In this document: positions 12,724 through 24,702 of the stretch, one piece after another
Layout: every line of letters starts with the position of its first letter
Position numbering within the stretch: position 1 is the first letter of the stretch
From: Ananas comosus
Lineage: Eukaryota; Streptophyta; Magnoliopsida; Poales; Bromeliaceae
Reading direction: 5' to 3'
DNA length: 64,000 nt
NCBI RefSeq assembly: GCF_001540865.1
Contig: NC_033623.1
Location: 12,987,361-13,051,360, forward strand
Translations under genes and position numbers: made by a program
Notes under the pieces: model-generated
Told to the model about the DNA's origin: nothing
The model's database searches: none
Seen by the model: only the letters and a program-made list of their open reading frames with translations

Positions 12724-13083
12724 TTAAAATAAAAGCTTATGTTCAAATTAATTTTAGTACCAATATTTTAGTGCCAATAAGTACGCCGACGATTATAAAG
12801 ATTTTGAAAGAATGAGAATATTTCGAATGCGCTCTAAAGATGATCTATTCGCAACAGTAACTTTTTTATTTATTTGCGTGAGACTTTATATTATTTGTAC
12901 TATGTACTTGTCTTAATGAGCTAGACCTGCAACCAAAAATTAATTATAATTTTACAATTTTATCATTCAATAATTTATATTTTCTTACTAATTGTATTTT
13001 TTTATTACTAAAACATAAGTACAATATTTTAAATTTCAAGAGAAAGGATTACAACTCTTGGATCAAAAATTTTGATTCTATAA

Positions 13084-13235
13084 TTTTTTTTTTAAGAGAT
13101 AGCTAGTATACTACCTGCATCGTTTATTTCATTTAGAAATAAATTTTGCTGAAAATGTGAATCAATTAGAATTCGAATTTGGAATTTCGGATACTAACCA
13201 CCAAGTCCTTTGCTATTTGCGCTAGAGACGGTCCG
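13084..13235 (-). mobile_element. tRNA-derived SINE in block 2
   Basis: Read on the minus strand: GGACCGTCTCTAGCGCAAAT, A-box-like GGACTTGGTGGTTAGT, B-box-like AATTCGAATTCTAATTG, then a tail with AAATAAACGATGCAGGTAGT and poly(A). Flanked by CTATAATT at 13078-13085 and 13236-13243, an 8-bp target duplication. Confidence 0.82.
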
Positions 13236-13859
13236 CTATAATTCTTTTTGAGTTTGTCTGTACCACTTCTCTTAATATTATAACTACTTATGATCAATTA
13301 CCCCCTCCAATGAATTATTAATTAAATGTCAAATCCTAACTTGACTATAGCAAAAGACAAATTAATAGAGCACTCTACGTGCTCATTTACAATTTGTGCT
13401 ACTTAATTTATTGTGATAATTGATTTTCTTTTTTTTAATCACACCCTTAGGTTAATTATCATAGGCTTAATTACCTAGCCTTTTTAATTTTTGCCCCAGT
13501 AAAAATCGTTCCATGAGATAAGGCGTCCTCCAAAGCTCTAACCACAATAATGTTTTGAACCGTTCGCCGCTCCACTAATTCCATCTTGTTTCTGCTAAGC
13601 AACAAAATTATTCTTAGCAAATTTTGAACCAGTCTACTAATTAAATTGATTAGACCGGCCTGATAAAAAGCCAGCGAAATTGGATCAGAATAACAGATGA
13701 ATAACTAGTTGAACCAGCCGCTAATTAAATTCTGAATAAATTAATAACATTTTCGATTTACTACTACTAGCTCTAATTTCTGAGAAAAAAAGAATAATTC
13801 TTTTATTAGCTTCGAGCTAGTGTACGTAACATCGGTTTAGTTTGTTGTCCACATCAGCC

Positions 13860-14090
13860 CGGCCTGCGACGACGCTGCGTAGATGGATAGACGTCGTCGT
13901 CAAAGTCGGTGGCGACACCATCACAAGCGACGTGAAGGGCGCTTCTACCTGAATGCCGACTACAGATTCTTCGAGGCGTACGTCGACGTGGCCCGGCCCA
14001 ACCGACCAATAGATTGCTCTTCACACGTGAAAATCGTACCGCGCGACATGCGACTGACACGTAAGCATCTCTGTACAAAAATTTCATAAG
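13860..14090 (+). other. GC-rich patch, possible gene relic, not recognised
   Basis: A GC-rich island in AT-rich DNA, present in both blocks (near 3130-3345 in block 1). On the plus strand, pieces such as VVVKVGGDTITSDVKGA and FYLNADYRFFEAYVDVARP read like protein but lie in different frames. I do not recognise the family. It could be a decayed exon or a captured gene fragment. Confidence 0.35.
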
Positions 14091-15540
14091 TAGGAGACCC
14101 CTGCGCTTAATTAGCGTTTACCACTATATGGATCAGATTTACTTCTACTACTGCACTTGACTGGAATTGAAAAACTAAAATACTTTAATTTATCTGTGAA
14201 ATGAAAAACTGCCATTATTTTGAAATCGCCTAAATAATTGATTTTGTTGTTGTTATGGAATCTAAAATGGAAATAGACTCGCAATAATTTTGGTTGAATC
14301 TCCGAAAAAATCAAGATCCTAACCAACTATAATAGTCGGACAGCCGAAATTTCTCGTAACAAATGTTAAATTTATAAATATAATTTTAAGCCCGCGCAGT
14401 CAAACAAATTTGTTTCTATTATATTCAGCCAAATAAAATATATATAGCTATAACTATTATATTTTTAACTGCCTATGACTATAACTATATTGTATTTATA
14501 ATTATACCGAAACTGCTGTATGAGCAAGGCTAAATTCTATTCTAACTAAATAGATAATTTTGATTTTTCAAGAGAGAGAGAGAGAGAGAGGGGTAAGCTT
14601 CCCCAAGCTTCAAGGATATTTATCAGGGGAGTAAAAAATCAAAGATTAAAACACTAGATTTTAGACATTGAATAATTATTTTTTATATTATTATTCAAAT
14701 CCTTTTCACTATTCATTTATTATTTATTTCTTTTTCAGTTAATAACTGTTGAATGATGGATATTAATTATAGTTTCGAATTTACTTTGTTGGAAAGTCCT
14801 TCGGAGCTAGACTATATATGTAGTGAGTGTGCTACGATGCACAACATATTTTACACCAGGAGGAAAAAAAAAAAAAAATAGAAGCTTTTTGAAAAAAATC
14901 CATCTACACAATGCAAAATTAGTAACAAAAAGAAGATTCCCGGTGATAAACAATTCTGATTGAACCTTTAAACATGCTTTTATTGATTCGCTTTCCCCTC
15001 GAGCCGAATTTTTCTTAAGTTATAAACTTTGTTCTAACCACATATTTAAATTGCTATCAGCGTGAGATGATTCAGAAATAGATGTGGTTGCTTCGTAATT
15101 AATACTTAACACAATGGCCCAACCACATGATTGCGATATAGATATAATACTTAGTTGTCATAACGAGCATAGTGTCCACAATTGACTTGATCTGCTTGTT
15201 AACAACGGGGTAGTATTTACTGTCCTAATCCTCTTTTCACCAAGTTAAACCAAGTGATCATTAATTATATTTCTTTTGATTTTTGAAACTTCTCGTGCTT
15301 TATACATATATCAGTTTAATTATAATATATCATGGCTTCATTTGGACTCCACCAGCTATTACAGTATATCATTATTTGAGCTCGCGGCAATTATATGTGA
15401 GGGTGAATATATTGAAAACTTACCAAATAATGAAGTGTCCACTACATCTCCCGCGAAGATGTGTGACATCAAATGCATTAAAAATAAAAGTGATGGTGTT
15501 TTCCAGTAAATTGCTCAGCTCATAGATCACGGAAACAGAG

Positions 15541-15731
15541 CTCTCTTGTATTATGAAAATGGAGGGGAAATTTTTTTTAGAAAAAAGTGAAAATAAAGTT
15601 AGTCCTCTTGTACTATGAAAATGGAGGGGAAAGTTTTTTTTAGAAAAAAGTGAAAATAAAGTTAGTCTTCTTGTATTATGAAAATGGAGGGGACATTTTT
15701 TTTAGAAAATAGTGAAATAAAGTTAGTCCTT
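15541..15731. repeat. Three tandem copies of a 63-bp unit
   Basis: The unit (CTTGTATTATGAAAATGGAG, a T-run, AGAAAAAAGTGAAAATAAAG, TTAGTC) occurs three times. The same triple array is found in block 1 at about 4925-5112 with added indels, so the expansion predates the duplication or the haplotype split. Confidence 0.85.
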
Positions 15732-18078
15732 TTGTCATTGATAATCTTTGTCAATATAAAAACTTTTTAGTTTCTCTTTAAAGTACAGTTGATATGTCAC
15801 TTTTAATCCTCAATCCTCAGTAGTTAACTATTTGGAGCCGCCAAAAAATATTTATCGGTCTTAAATCTAGTTTATTTGGTTTAGTTTACCCCGGATACCA
15901 ATATTATTGCGGAGGTCAACTACTGAGCCAATTTTTTCATGACAAGTTGTAGTAATTCATGCATCATGCATGGTGTTTTGTGGATTGTGGGGAAAAATAT
16001 TGAGCCAACTAAGATCAACTTTGGGACCTACTAGTTTTGATAATTAGGCTTCATAATAGCATCCAAGTATGTGGTTCAAATGGTTTATCCAGGGACCCCA
16101 ACAGGACCTAGGTACTTGCTATTTTATGCAGAGACAATTACGTACTAAAAAATTAAAAAATAAAAAGAGAGTCAGAATAAAGAGTGAAATACAAAAGAAT
16201 TTAGTGAAAGATTTAGAGTTAAAGATAAGAAAAGATATGAAAAAAGATTTGAGAACATGTCATGCTATATATTTTTTTCTCACAGAAAATCTCGTATCTA
16301 CGATCTTGTTTAACATTAATATGTGAAAAAAAGACACATCTGCCTAACAAGTTCTTTGTAATATATTATAGATCCCTCTATCTGTCGCTCTCTAAGCTGA
16401 GTCCTGAGTTCATTAGGTTCTGATTTAACCTAGCTACTTGTTTTTTTTTTCTCTTTTTTTTTTGAGAGAAGAAGGGAGCAAGTTATTTACTTTATTCAGC
16501 TAGAAATATAAAATAACTAAGGCAGCTTCGAGGTTAGACCTCTAATATGAACTATTAATCTCTTAACCAACTATATTAGGTATGATTGGTTCAAACTTGC
16601 TAGCATTTTGCAAACGTTCTTATAAAAATTACTTATCAAACCTACTCTTGAATATATGAGTTAAAACTATTTTACCAGATCAATCTATTGACAACATCTT
16701 TTTAGAGTTGGTTTCAAGTCCTTTCATTAATCTCTCTTTATTATTATTATTATTATTATTATTCTAAAAAATCTGGGTGCAGCTCGGATGGGCCTTCGAA
16801 GGAGAGAGTTTGATAAGGGTTGTAAAATGAAAGAAAAGGATGGGAGATTAATGCAATATAGGTTGAAGATTGGGTATGAGGCGGCACGTGCCAGTGCCAC
16901 GTCTTTGCGAACGGGGTTGCCGTCCAATGGACACATGCCAGATTGTAGGCTGAGGCCTAGGAGGGAAGAAATGGCCCCCTTTAACTCACACGTGCGTAAT
17001 TGTCGGCCGAGTCCGGGGAGGGCAAGGAACAGTGACATTGGCAATATCTGATAGAGGCTATTTGGCCGCACTGTAGTTTATAGTACTACTATTAAGTTAA
17101 GCGCCGTCATCTGAACAGCGTTTCTCGACGGCAATGGTGGAATCACCGTAATTAAGCTTCTGCTTTAGAGATTTGGAATCGCATTTCAATTTTTTACCAC
17201 AGCAGAACTTTTGAATTTATCAACTTTTCGAATGTTACATTGAAGGCATCTACGGTTAGAGAACTAAAAATCTTAATGGCATGCTTCAGATGATTTTTAA
17301 TGGCATGCTTCAGATAGACAACACAAGTTGTAGAACAAATAAACTTTTCGGAGATTGAAAAGCGCCAAACTAAGAGGGTTCTATGGGCCGTGCTGTGCCG
17401 TTCCACAAGTGGTCCCGCCCATTTCATATTCTTAGCCCAAACCCAATCTGAGCCAGTTTCTGAAGTATTGGTTGGGCTCGACATTACTTGGCCCGGCTCG
17501 ATCCAGAATATTACAACGTTGGAAAAACTCTGGCCCGGACCCAGCTTAGCCCATCAACACCTCTAATTAATTTCAGAAAACTCAGACACGATTTTATCTG
17601 TTTTTCAAATAGAGCCTCTACAAGATTCAAGCACCACTACATTAGACTATTATTAAGCTCGAATGATTCCTTCAAATTATACATATACACTTTAACATTG
17701 GATTCGCAAATATCTGACGTAACAATTTACGATAGTGATTAGCATTCTGAGAGCAGGTCTCAATGTATATTCAGTGAACAAATGGTTGATATATGACATT
17801 TTATATTCTTCTGCGGTAGTCGTACTCAAAGCTAGACAGAAAAATAATCCAGACTGTTCTGATTTCTCATACAGGAATTGGGATTTTTTTAGCATCTTAG
17901 TACTACTATTGCCTTTTTTGTCTCTTCCAAAGATGATTACAATGCCATTCGATATAAACGTACTGATTCTCTACTCTCGTTGGATAGATTATAATGCACT
18001 ACAATCCAATGCGAAATGTTGCTCCTTTCAGAGAAATAAATGAGTAAAAAAATACTATTGGCCTTTTTGTTTTTTGTC

Positions 18079-19042
18079 AACCAAATTGTGTAATTGGTAT
18101 AATTAACAGGCGATTTCTTGTTTATGAAATACAACAAATATGCAAATTGTAATGTATTGAGTTATGAATCGATGCTAAGCACTTACACAGTGTTCACTAG
18201 TTCTATATAAATGGAGATTTTACAAACCATGATAGACGCATATCATGACATCAACAATGACAATTCAAATTTATGTTAACATAGAGAACATTACATGGTT
18301 TAATTCCTTGTCATATGGAAAGAAAATAAGCACTTAAGATTTCTAATCTACATTAATCGCATCTATCACACTCGTGTCACCATAATAAGTTTGACAATTG
18401 AATCCCTTCCACCGAACGTCGGATAAGTCATCCTGTAGACGCCACTTACTATACGTTAAAGTGTTGTCGATTAGTCAATTTTTTCAATAAATTATATTGT
18501 CGGTAACTCAGTTTCTTCAAACATTGCATCCGCCTAATTCGCCATGTTTGAAATTTGAGCCACTACGTACCGTCACTTTAATTGATCTTTTAATGCCGTA
18601 GGATTAATATTTCCATAATCTACTAGCATTTTTTTTTTCTAAATTTGAAAGAAATTTTTTTTACGCATATATATATATATATATTCATTAAAATCTATTA
18701 ATGAGGATGATTAATGTCTTCAAGACAGGGAAAAAAAATTATTATTTACGGCATACATAGAATGTTGAACAATAAGTCGCCGTATGAATTGGTTAGTACG
18801 CAAATAATTAATATGCCTGATTGATGGATGCATCGGGTACTTGGTACCCCCGCGAAATAAAAATATCCAATAGAGCATAGCAAGTGCAATTATGTGATAC
18901 ATGAATTTTGGATGTTTTTTCTAGAAGAACTGTTGAACATTATATTGTATGGCCCAATTATTCGCTATGTCCACTTTCCAAGTTGATAGACATGGAATCT
19001 GCACGACAACTAAAGCTAAACTAGTAAAAATACTTAGATAAA
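18079..19042. other. AT-rich intergenic DNA, no gene seen
   Basis: First sequence outside the duplicated block. It contains a (TA)n tract near 18667-18683. No long frame, RNA gene or clear repeat boundary is visible. Confidence 0.6.
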
Positions 19043-19205
19043 CACTGACGGTCTCTAGTGCAAGAGATAAAGAATTTGATAATTGATATCTGAGATTTCA
19101 AATTCAAAATCTAGTTACTTCTCATCTTTAGCTAAGTTTATTTTTTTTAAAAAATAAACGAAATAGTTAATATATTATCTTTCTCTCTTTCTAAAAAAAA
19201 GATAA
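19043..19205 (+). mobile_element. tRNA-derived SINE
   Basis: Starts ACTGACGGTCTCTAGTGCAA, has the A-box-like AATTTGATAATTGATATC region, the tail AAATAAACGAAATAGTTAAT and TCTTTCTCTCTTTCTAAAAA. It lies immediately left of the inverted-repeat element at 19222. Confidence 0.75.
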
Positions 19206-19221
19206 ACTTAAAAAAAAAAAG

Positions 19222-19923
19222 TTAATTGTATATATGTCCTTACAAATATGATGAATTACAGATATATTCCTGCAAAGCTCAACTTTCATAAATTATTCCT
19301 GTAAAAGTCCTAATATATTCAGATATGTCCCTACCGTTAGGGTACGTTAGAGAAATTTTGTTAACTACAGTTAAAATACTTAACCATAGTTAATTAATAA
19401 TGTGAATTGATAATTTTGTCCTTCTTCCTCTTCCTCTTCCTCTTCCTCTTCCTCTCCTGTTTTTTCTTCTTTCTCTTCTTCTCCATATCCTCCTTTTTCT
19501 CCTTTTTTTCTCCTCCTTCGTTGTCATCGTCGTTGATGATCCGATCGTCGTCGCCATCGTGGTGCCCGCATGGGTCGTCGTCACGAGCGCCTCCGACGGC
19601 ATCGGCCGCGCCTTCGCCTTCCGCCTCTTCCTCGTCCTCATTGGCCGCAACCCCGACAAGCTCCGCAAGGTCGCCACCGCCGCCGTCCGTTCCCACAGCC
19701 TGAAGAGGAAGAGGAAGAGGAAGAGGAAGAGGAAGAGGGCAAGGGCAAAATTATCATTTCACAACTCTATTGTTAAAAAATTAACAGCTCTTTAGCAGAT
19801 CCTAACCAGAGGGATATATCTGAATAAATTAGTACTTTTGCAGGAATAACTTATAAAAATTGAGCTTTGCAGAAATATATCTACAATTCACCATATTTGC
19901 AGAGAGAGACGTGTATACAATTA
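19222..19923. mobile_element. Long-inverted-repeat element carrying a captured gene fragment
   Basis: The left arm (19222 to about 19460) and right arm (about 19700-19923) are imperfect inverted copies of about 220-240 bp. Each contains AATTGTATA near the outer end, GCAAAGCTCAA, ATTCAGATAT, ATAATTTTG and then a CTTCCT/AGGAAG hexamer run facing the centre. The centre holds a GC-rich segment resembling a 3-ketoacyl-CoA reductase. This is the structure expected of a Pack-type element, in which a non-autonomous DNA transposon has picked up host exon sequence. I could not define a target duplication, so the superfamily (MULE or other) is open. Confidence 0.75.
19559..19702 (+). pseudogene. Captured fragment of a very-long-chain 3-ketoacyl-CoA reductase-like gene
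   Basis: The plus frame reads WVVVTSASDGIGRAFAFRL and then LVLIGRNPDKLRKVA. This matches the N-terminal NADPH-binding part of short-chain dehydrogenases, in particular the KCR group of the fatty-acid elongase: TGxxDGIG followed by a GRNPDKL segment. The first Gly of the TGxxxGIG loop is replaced by Ser, and the stretch that normally separates FAFxLA from LVLxGRNP is shortened. Only about 48 residues exist, between the arms of the inverted-repeat element, so it cannot be an enzyme. Its high GC contrasts with its neighbours and fits capture from a gene exon. Confidence 0.75.
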
Positions 19924-20189
19924 AAAAAATTAATGAAACACATTCTTCCGATAATAATGTTGTATGGGTAATATGGGTATAGAGACTTGCCAACAAAAGA
20001 AAAAGTATTAATTTCCTTAAAACCCTCGGAATTAAAGGTTGTAATTAATTTCATAAATACTCCTTCAAATTATAAAATTTCATTAGTTCCCTTATATAAG
20101 CATTAAAGATTTAGAGTTTTGGCTTTGTGTTTGGGGTTTAGAGCAGCATTTGTGATAGATTTATAGGTTTAGAGAGATATGAATGACAA

Positions 20190-20340
20190 TTTTTTTTTTG
20201 AAAAAATAATAGCATGCTATTGATTTCGTTTATTTTTAGAAATAATTTTATTAAAAATATGAAACAACTAGGATTCAAAGTTGGTACCTCATAAATCAAT
20301 TCCATCAAGCCTCTTACAACTTGCATTAATGTCCGTCGGT
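20190..20340 (-). mobile_element. tRNA-derived SINE
   Basis: Minus-strand reading: ACCGACGGACATTAATGCAA, AGGCTTGATGGAATTG, TTTGAATCCTAGTTGTTTCA (good B box), AATAAACGAAATCAATAGCA, TGCTATTATTT and poly(A). Flanking TATGAAT at 20178-20184 and 20340-20346 is a probable target duplication. Confidence 0.82.
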
Positions 20341-21689
20341 ATGAATATTAGATTTATATGTTTAGAAGGATAGGAATGATATTTTAAATTTTGAAAGGGT
20401 ATGCATGATCTCTTAAAGTTTTAGAAGGTAATGTTTGAAATTTACCTAAATAAAATAGAATAAAATCCAAAAACCTTATAAATATTTGCTTTTTAAGTTT
20501 ACTGCCCTTATCTTTTAAAGCCTCAATTTTGTTCTCTTAAAATTCAATGTTGTAGGACTAAACTCGGTATTGTTATTCATTATTCCGTACATGAATTCTG
20601 TAGTATAATCGGATAATTATTAATGTACTCATATTAGCTTTAATAATGGCGAAAAATTGAAAGTTAAAAGTAGTAAATAGACAGTAATCATTTTAAAAAA
20701 GTTATCTAATGCGAGATAAAATAGAAAATTTTTAAGCACTTCCATAGTTTTTAAGGATGAGTATGCCTACATACTTATTGGTTATACAATATAATTTATA
20801 AACAGAATATTGATGAAATTATAATAATATTGATATATGTAAATACTATAATTCTAAATTCCAAGTGGATGAATTATTTTTTTTTATAAAACAGAAGGGT
20901 AAAATAAAAATAAATATTTATTGAAAAATATTCTGTATTTTTATTTAAAAATATTATCAAAACTGTGGATGCTTGCATAAAAACTCTTCTCTTTTTTTTC
21001 TTTTTTCCCCCCCTATTAAGTGGAGCTCGAATATACATGTAGCTTCATTGTATCCGGTCCCTCTTTTCTCTTACCTGCCGAGTGAAAAAAATGACAAGAA
21101 ATGGACTTGATAGCGGAAACCCAGATTCAGAAAAAAATTTTAGAATGTGATAAGTTATGTTAATAATATAGTGTTTTCAATCAATCAAATAATTTTTTAA
21201 AAATTATCTGTCGCCCCAGTATTATTATAAAAAATATTATTATATTTATTTAAAAAATATAATTAATTTTATTATTAATAATATGGATTAAGATTCAGAG
21301 TCTGTAATGATTGAAATAGACACTCACACGCAACTTATTTTATAAAGTTGACTCGCTTTTCACAAGTCAAAATAAATAATTAGAGCTTCCCGATGCTATT
21401 TTTTATGTGCTAAATGCGGATGTGTCTCCACGCTGTTTTCCTGCGTATGATGTTGACATTCCAATTACCGTGACTTGACCGGTTTAGCTCGGAGGGAATG
21501 TCCATTGCTGCGTGCACATGCATGAACTTATCACCTCATTGTAATAAGTATAGGTTAATTAGGAAAATAACATATATTATAATCAATAATTATAGAATAG
21601 TATGATAAAAAAAAATAACATTATAGTTGACGGAAATTTAGCAAATTCTATCACTGTTAACAAACTAACGTTTATCAAATTCAATAAAG
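20341..21689. other. AT-rich intergenic DNA, no gene seen
   Basis: No coding frame or recognisable element. A run near 21310-21480 is less AT-rich but gives no protein I recognise. Confidence 0.6.
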
Positions 21690-21780
21690 TTTTTTTTTTT
21701 TTTTTAAGAGAGAGATTGGTTGCACGCTACCTATTTCGTTTATTTTTAATGATCGAGATATTAAAGTTGAAATTCAGTCT
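21690..21780 (-). mobile_element. SINE 3' fragment
   Basis: A T-run (poly(A) on the minus strand), then the SINE/LINE tail (minus: AAATAAACGAAATAGGTAGC, GTGCAACC) and a little of the body. The 5' half is missing. Confidence 0.6.
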
Positions 21781-21942
21781 AACATATGCGCGCTATATAT
21801 ACCATTCAAAAAGTTCATATATAAAAAATTATTAAGTTATAAAAATCTATTATTAAGAATTAAATAGTCTCAAAAATTAAAATTTATGACATTTTGGTAT
21901 ATAGAGCTTCTAAGTATATAAGAATATATGTATTCAGAAGTG

Positions 21943-22112
21943 CTTTTTTTAAAAAAAAGAAATTTTGAGAGAAAGAAAGTATGCTATCCATTTCAATCAT
22001 TATTTTGTTAGAAATTAAAGCAATTAGAAATGCAAAGCACGCAACTAAAGTTCGAACTTAGAACATGAGATACTAACCATTAGACTTTTGTCATTTGCGC
22101 CACTTCTGCAAG
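21943..22112 (-). mobile_element. SINE, diverged subtype
   Basis: Minus strand: CTTGCAGAAGTGGCGCAAAT, AATGGTTAGTATCTC, AAGTTCGAACTTTAGTTGCG, a longer middle than the other copies, then GATTGAAATGGATAGCATAC and TTTCTTTCTCTCAAAA. It is about 15 bp longer than its relatives. Confidence 0.6.
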
Positions 22113-22316
22113 TGGAGGAATAAAACTCAATCTTCATTACTTCCGATGTTCGTTTGGTATAAATAAAAAAAATAATAATATAAGTATATAACTCAAGTTA
22201 CATTAGACATCCACTTCACCTATTTTTGACTTTTCCCTCTAGAGTACCGAACTTAAGTTCCACCCCCTTTTCTAAAAAATTTATTAAATATTTACAATAG
22301 ACTAAGATTACTTTTA

Positions 22317-22823
22317 GGGTGTGTTTGGTTCGGGTTATTTGCAACGACCCGGCCTGCCAGCAATAATTACTTATTGGGCCCAACAACTAGCTCAAAATGC
22401 TTAAGTCCAGTTATTATTACTAGCGTGTAGGCCTCATATAAGCTGATCGGAATCAGTATCCCATCCGATGTGGGATTATTGGGGGCGTTACATTATCAAC
22501 CTACACCAAAACTATATATTTAGGGAATTTAATTATTCAATATGTTAGATTTTGTTGGGATAAGTTTACCACTATATTTAATTAGCAAGTAACGAAATCT
22601 ATTTACTTATATCAAAATAAATAATAAAATTTTAAAAAAATTAATTTTACCGACATCAACCTACACTAAAACAAATAAAAAAATGATTAAATTTAACATT
22701 CAAGCCAGCTATATGAATTATATCAAAACAAAAAATAAAAAAATAATTATGCCTCAGAAAAATTCAAATACTATTGAATTTGAATTATGTTGAATCTTGA
22801 GATTCATCCATCTAAACGCCCCC
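22317..22823. mobile_element. Tourist-like MITE with a nested insertion
   Basis: 507 bp between TTA duplications (22314-22316 and 22824-22826). The ends are GGGTGTGTTTGGTTCGGG and, inverted, GGGGGCGTTTAGATGGAT. A segment from about 22343 to 22492 (GCAACGACCCGGCCTGCCAG to TATTGGGGGCGTTACA) differs in composition from the AT-rich rest and looks like a second element inserted here. Confidence 0.7.
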
Positions 22824-22852
22824 TTAGTGAAAGTGTTGAATTTTGGTACTAA

Positions 22853-23619
22853 GGCCATGTTTGGCCAAGCTATTGCAAAGTGATTTTCAGCTGTAAATCA
22901 CTTTTAGGCCAAGGTAGAGTGTTTGGTAAAGGTATTTAGAAATTTGATTCTGTTTCCTAAAAGCTGAAAACTGATTCTTCAACCTCCAAAAGCAGAAGCT
23001 GAAAAAACCTGTTTTTCCAAAACAGATTCCCGCACAAGCTGTTTCACAACTTAAATTTTTTTACTAAAATACCGAAATTATTTTTAAACAAACATTACAA
23101 TTCTATCATATCCTTTTATAATTAATAATATATCTCTCATTACTCTCCCATTACTCTCACAGCCAACTCTCACTCCTACTCCCAAAAAAAAAAAAAACCA
23201 CTCTCCTCTTCTCTCTTCTTCATCTAAGCACTCTCCTGTCCTCCCCTCTCTTCTTCATCTCTCTCTCTTTTTCCTCTCCGGCGACGCCTTTTCTACCGGC
23301 AAGTTTCTTCTCCGGCGAACCTACAAGGTACTCCCTTTTTCTTTTTTTTTTTCCCAAGAAGAGTGTTTTTTTTTTCATACAGATTATCTCTCGCCCTCTC
23401 TTGATTTCTCTCTCTAATCCGCGCCCGGCCCCAGATTATCTCTCTCCCTCTCTTGATTACTCTCTTGATTTGCTAAACAGGTTTCTAAAATCACTTCAGC
23501 ACAATTACTTTTCTATCAGACTCAGTCAAACGCTCTACAGCTTTTAACAGAAATTACTTTTCTAAATCAAAATTATTTTTTTAGAAATCACTTTTTCAGA
23601 AGTTAGGCCAAACAGGCCC
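22853..23619. mobile_element. Tourist-like element containing a gene-leader-like segment
   Basis: 767 bp between TAA duplications (22850-22852 and 23620-23622), with ends GGCCATGTTTGGCCAA and, inverted, GGGCCTGTTTGGCCTAA. The middle (about 23140-23330) is strongly CT-rich, then has CTCCGGCGACGCC and CTACAAGGTACTCCC, which resembles a plant 5' leader ending at a splice donor. It has no frame of useful length. Confidence 0.75.
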
Positions 23620-24702
23620 TAAGATTGGCACGGGCGTGCGGGGTGCATGAAATGAACTTACACGTACACCGCGCGCTGTGGCAATAATTTCTCCGCACCA
23701 CAAATGAACAGAGACATGTGCAGCATGTGACGCTGTGGAAACTTGGGCTTGCAGTTATCCGATCACATCGTCGTCGTCACGCCGAGACGATAAGTTTCCG
23801 CGTGCTCGCCTCAAGCTAAGCCCGAAAACGTGCTGGCGTACGTTACATGACTCGCGCGCACCCCTATCCACTACGTACGGAAGAAATTCAAAGGCACCCA
23901 CGTGGTAGAAAAAAGAACATCTCGAAGTAACCTTCCACCTCTAGCTAGCTCTGTCGGCAAAGATATCACGTCTCCACCGCTACAGCTTCACGCAGATAAG
24001 AATGGATGATATAAAGTTCATCGTCTTCATCGACAAATTAATATGCTTGTGTGTTATTCAAGAGAAATAGCAGAACATTTGTACGTACGAGGAGAAAGAC
24101 ATTCGCTTGCATAAAAAATTTCTGCTTATAGAACAATTTGATTATCTATTTATATCAGGATACTTTTGAAATTCTCAACAATTAGAACTCGCCGTAGCTC
24201 CCAAATTAATTATTGGGCAGGAGAAAGACATTGAATTTACACAAAACAATATTTCCTTCTATATGTTATTGACAGATTGAAAAGTACGTATGTATTATTT
24301 TTCAAGTCATACGAATGAAGCGATTAAAGCATCTATATTATATATATGCCAATATATCAACAATTTATAATATCAATATTTTCGAGAATTTGCACAGTAG
24401 CATTCGTTGTAGGGAGAGTACTCGTCAAATTCAGTTAAATCATAGATTTTTTAAAAAAAACTATATTTTATAAACTTATATGATCCATATGTACTATCTA
24501 AAATTTCACAAATTAGAAATCATAATTTTCAGTAAATCTTTTGTAATGAATGAAATTTGTTTGATATCTTGTGCAACTATATTGATACCTAAATGATATA
24601 TTCGAAAAATATTGAAAATTTACAGAGAGATTGCAATTGATGGTAGACACTTAGAGTTGAGATGTTTATAGTCGGAAAATACAGTTCAACTCACCGCTAA
24701 TA
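23620..24702. other. Intergenic DNA, no gene seen
   Basis: 23630-23990 is moderately GC-rich and contains CGTACGTTACATG and CACGTGG words, but I find no coding frame. The rest is AT-rich. Confidence 0.55.

Larger units (their letters stand above)
10601..18078. repeat. Block 2 of the large duplicated segment (cleaner copy)
   Basis: Same-orientation counterpart of 1-7613. It keeps an intact RING-H2 reading frame and carries a MITE (12468-12723) absent from block 1. Apart from the entries listed within it, the block holds AT-rich DNA with no coding signal, including 11320-12460, 14100-15540 and 15740-18078. A patch at 16780-17050 is less AT-rich but shows no protein I recognise. Confidence 0.9.

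Noticed and set aside
19390..19776. Several long frames rich in Lys/Arg/Glu or Phe/Ser on both strands near 19.4-19.8 kb
   Set aside because: They are translations of the CTTCCT/AGGAAG hexamer runs in the arms of the inverted-repeat element. Only the short KCR-like piece has meaning.
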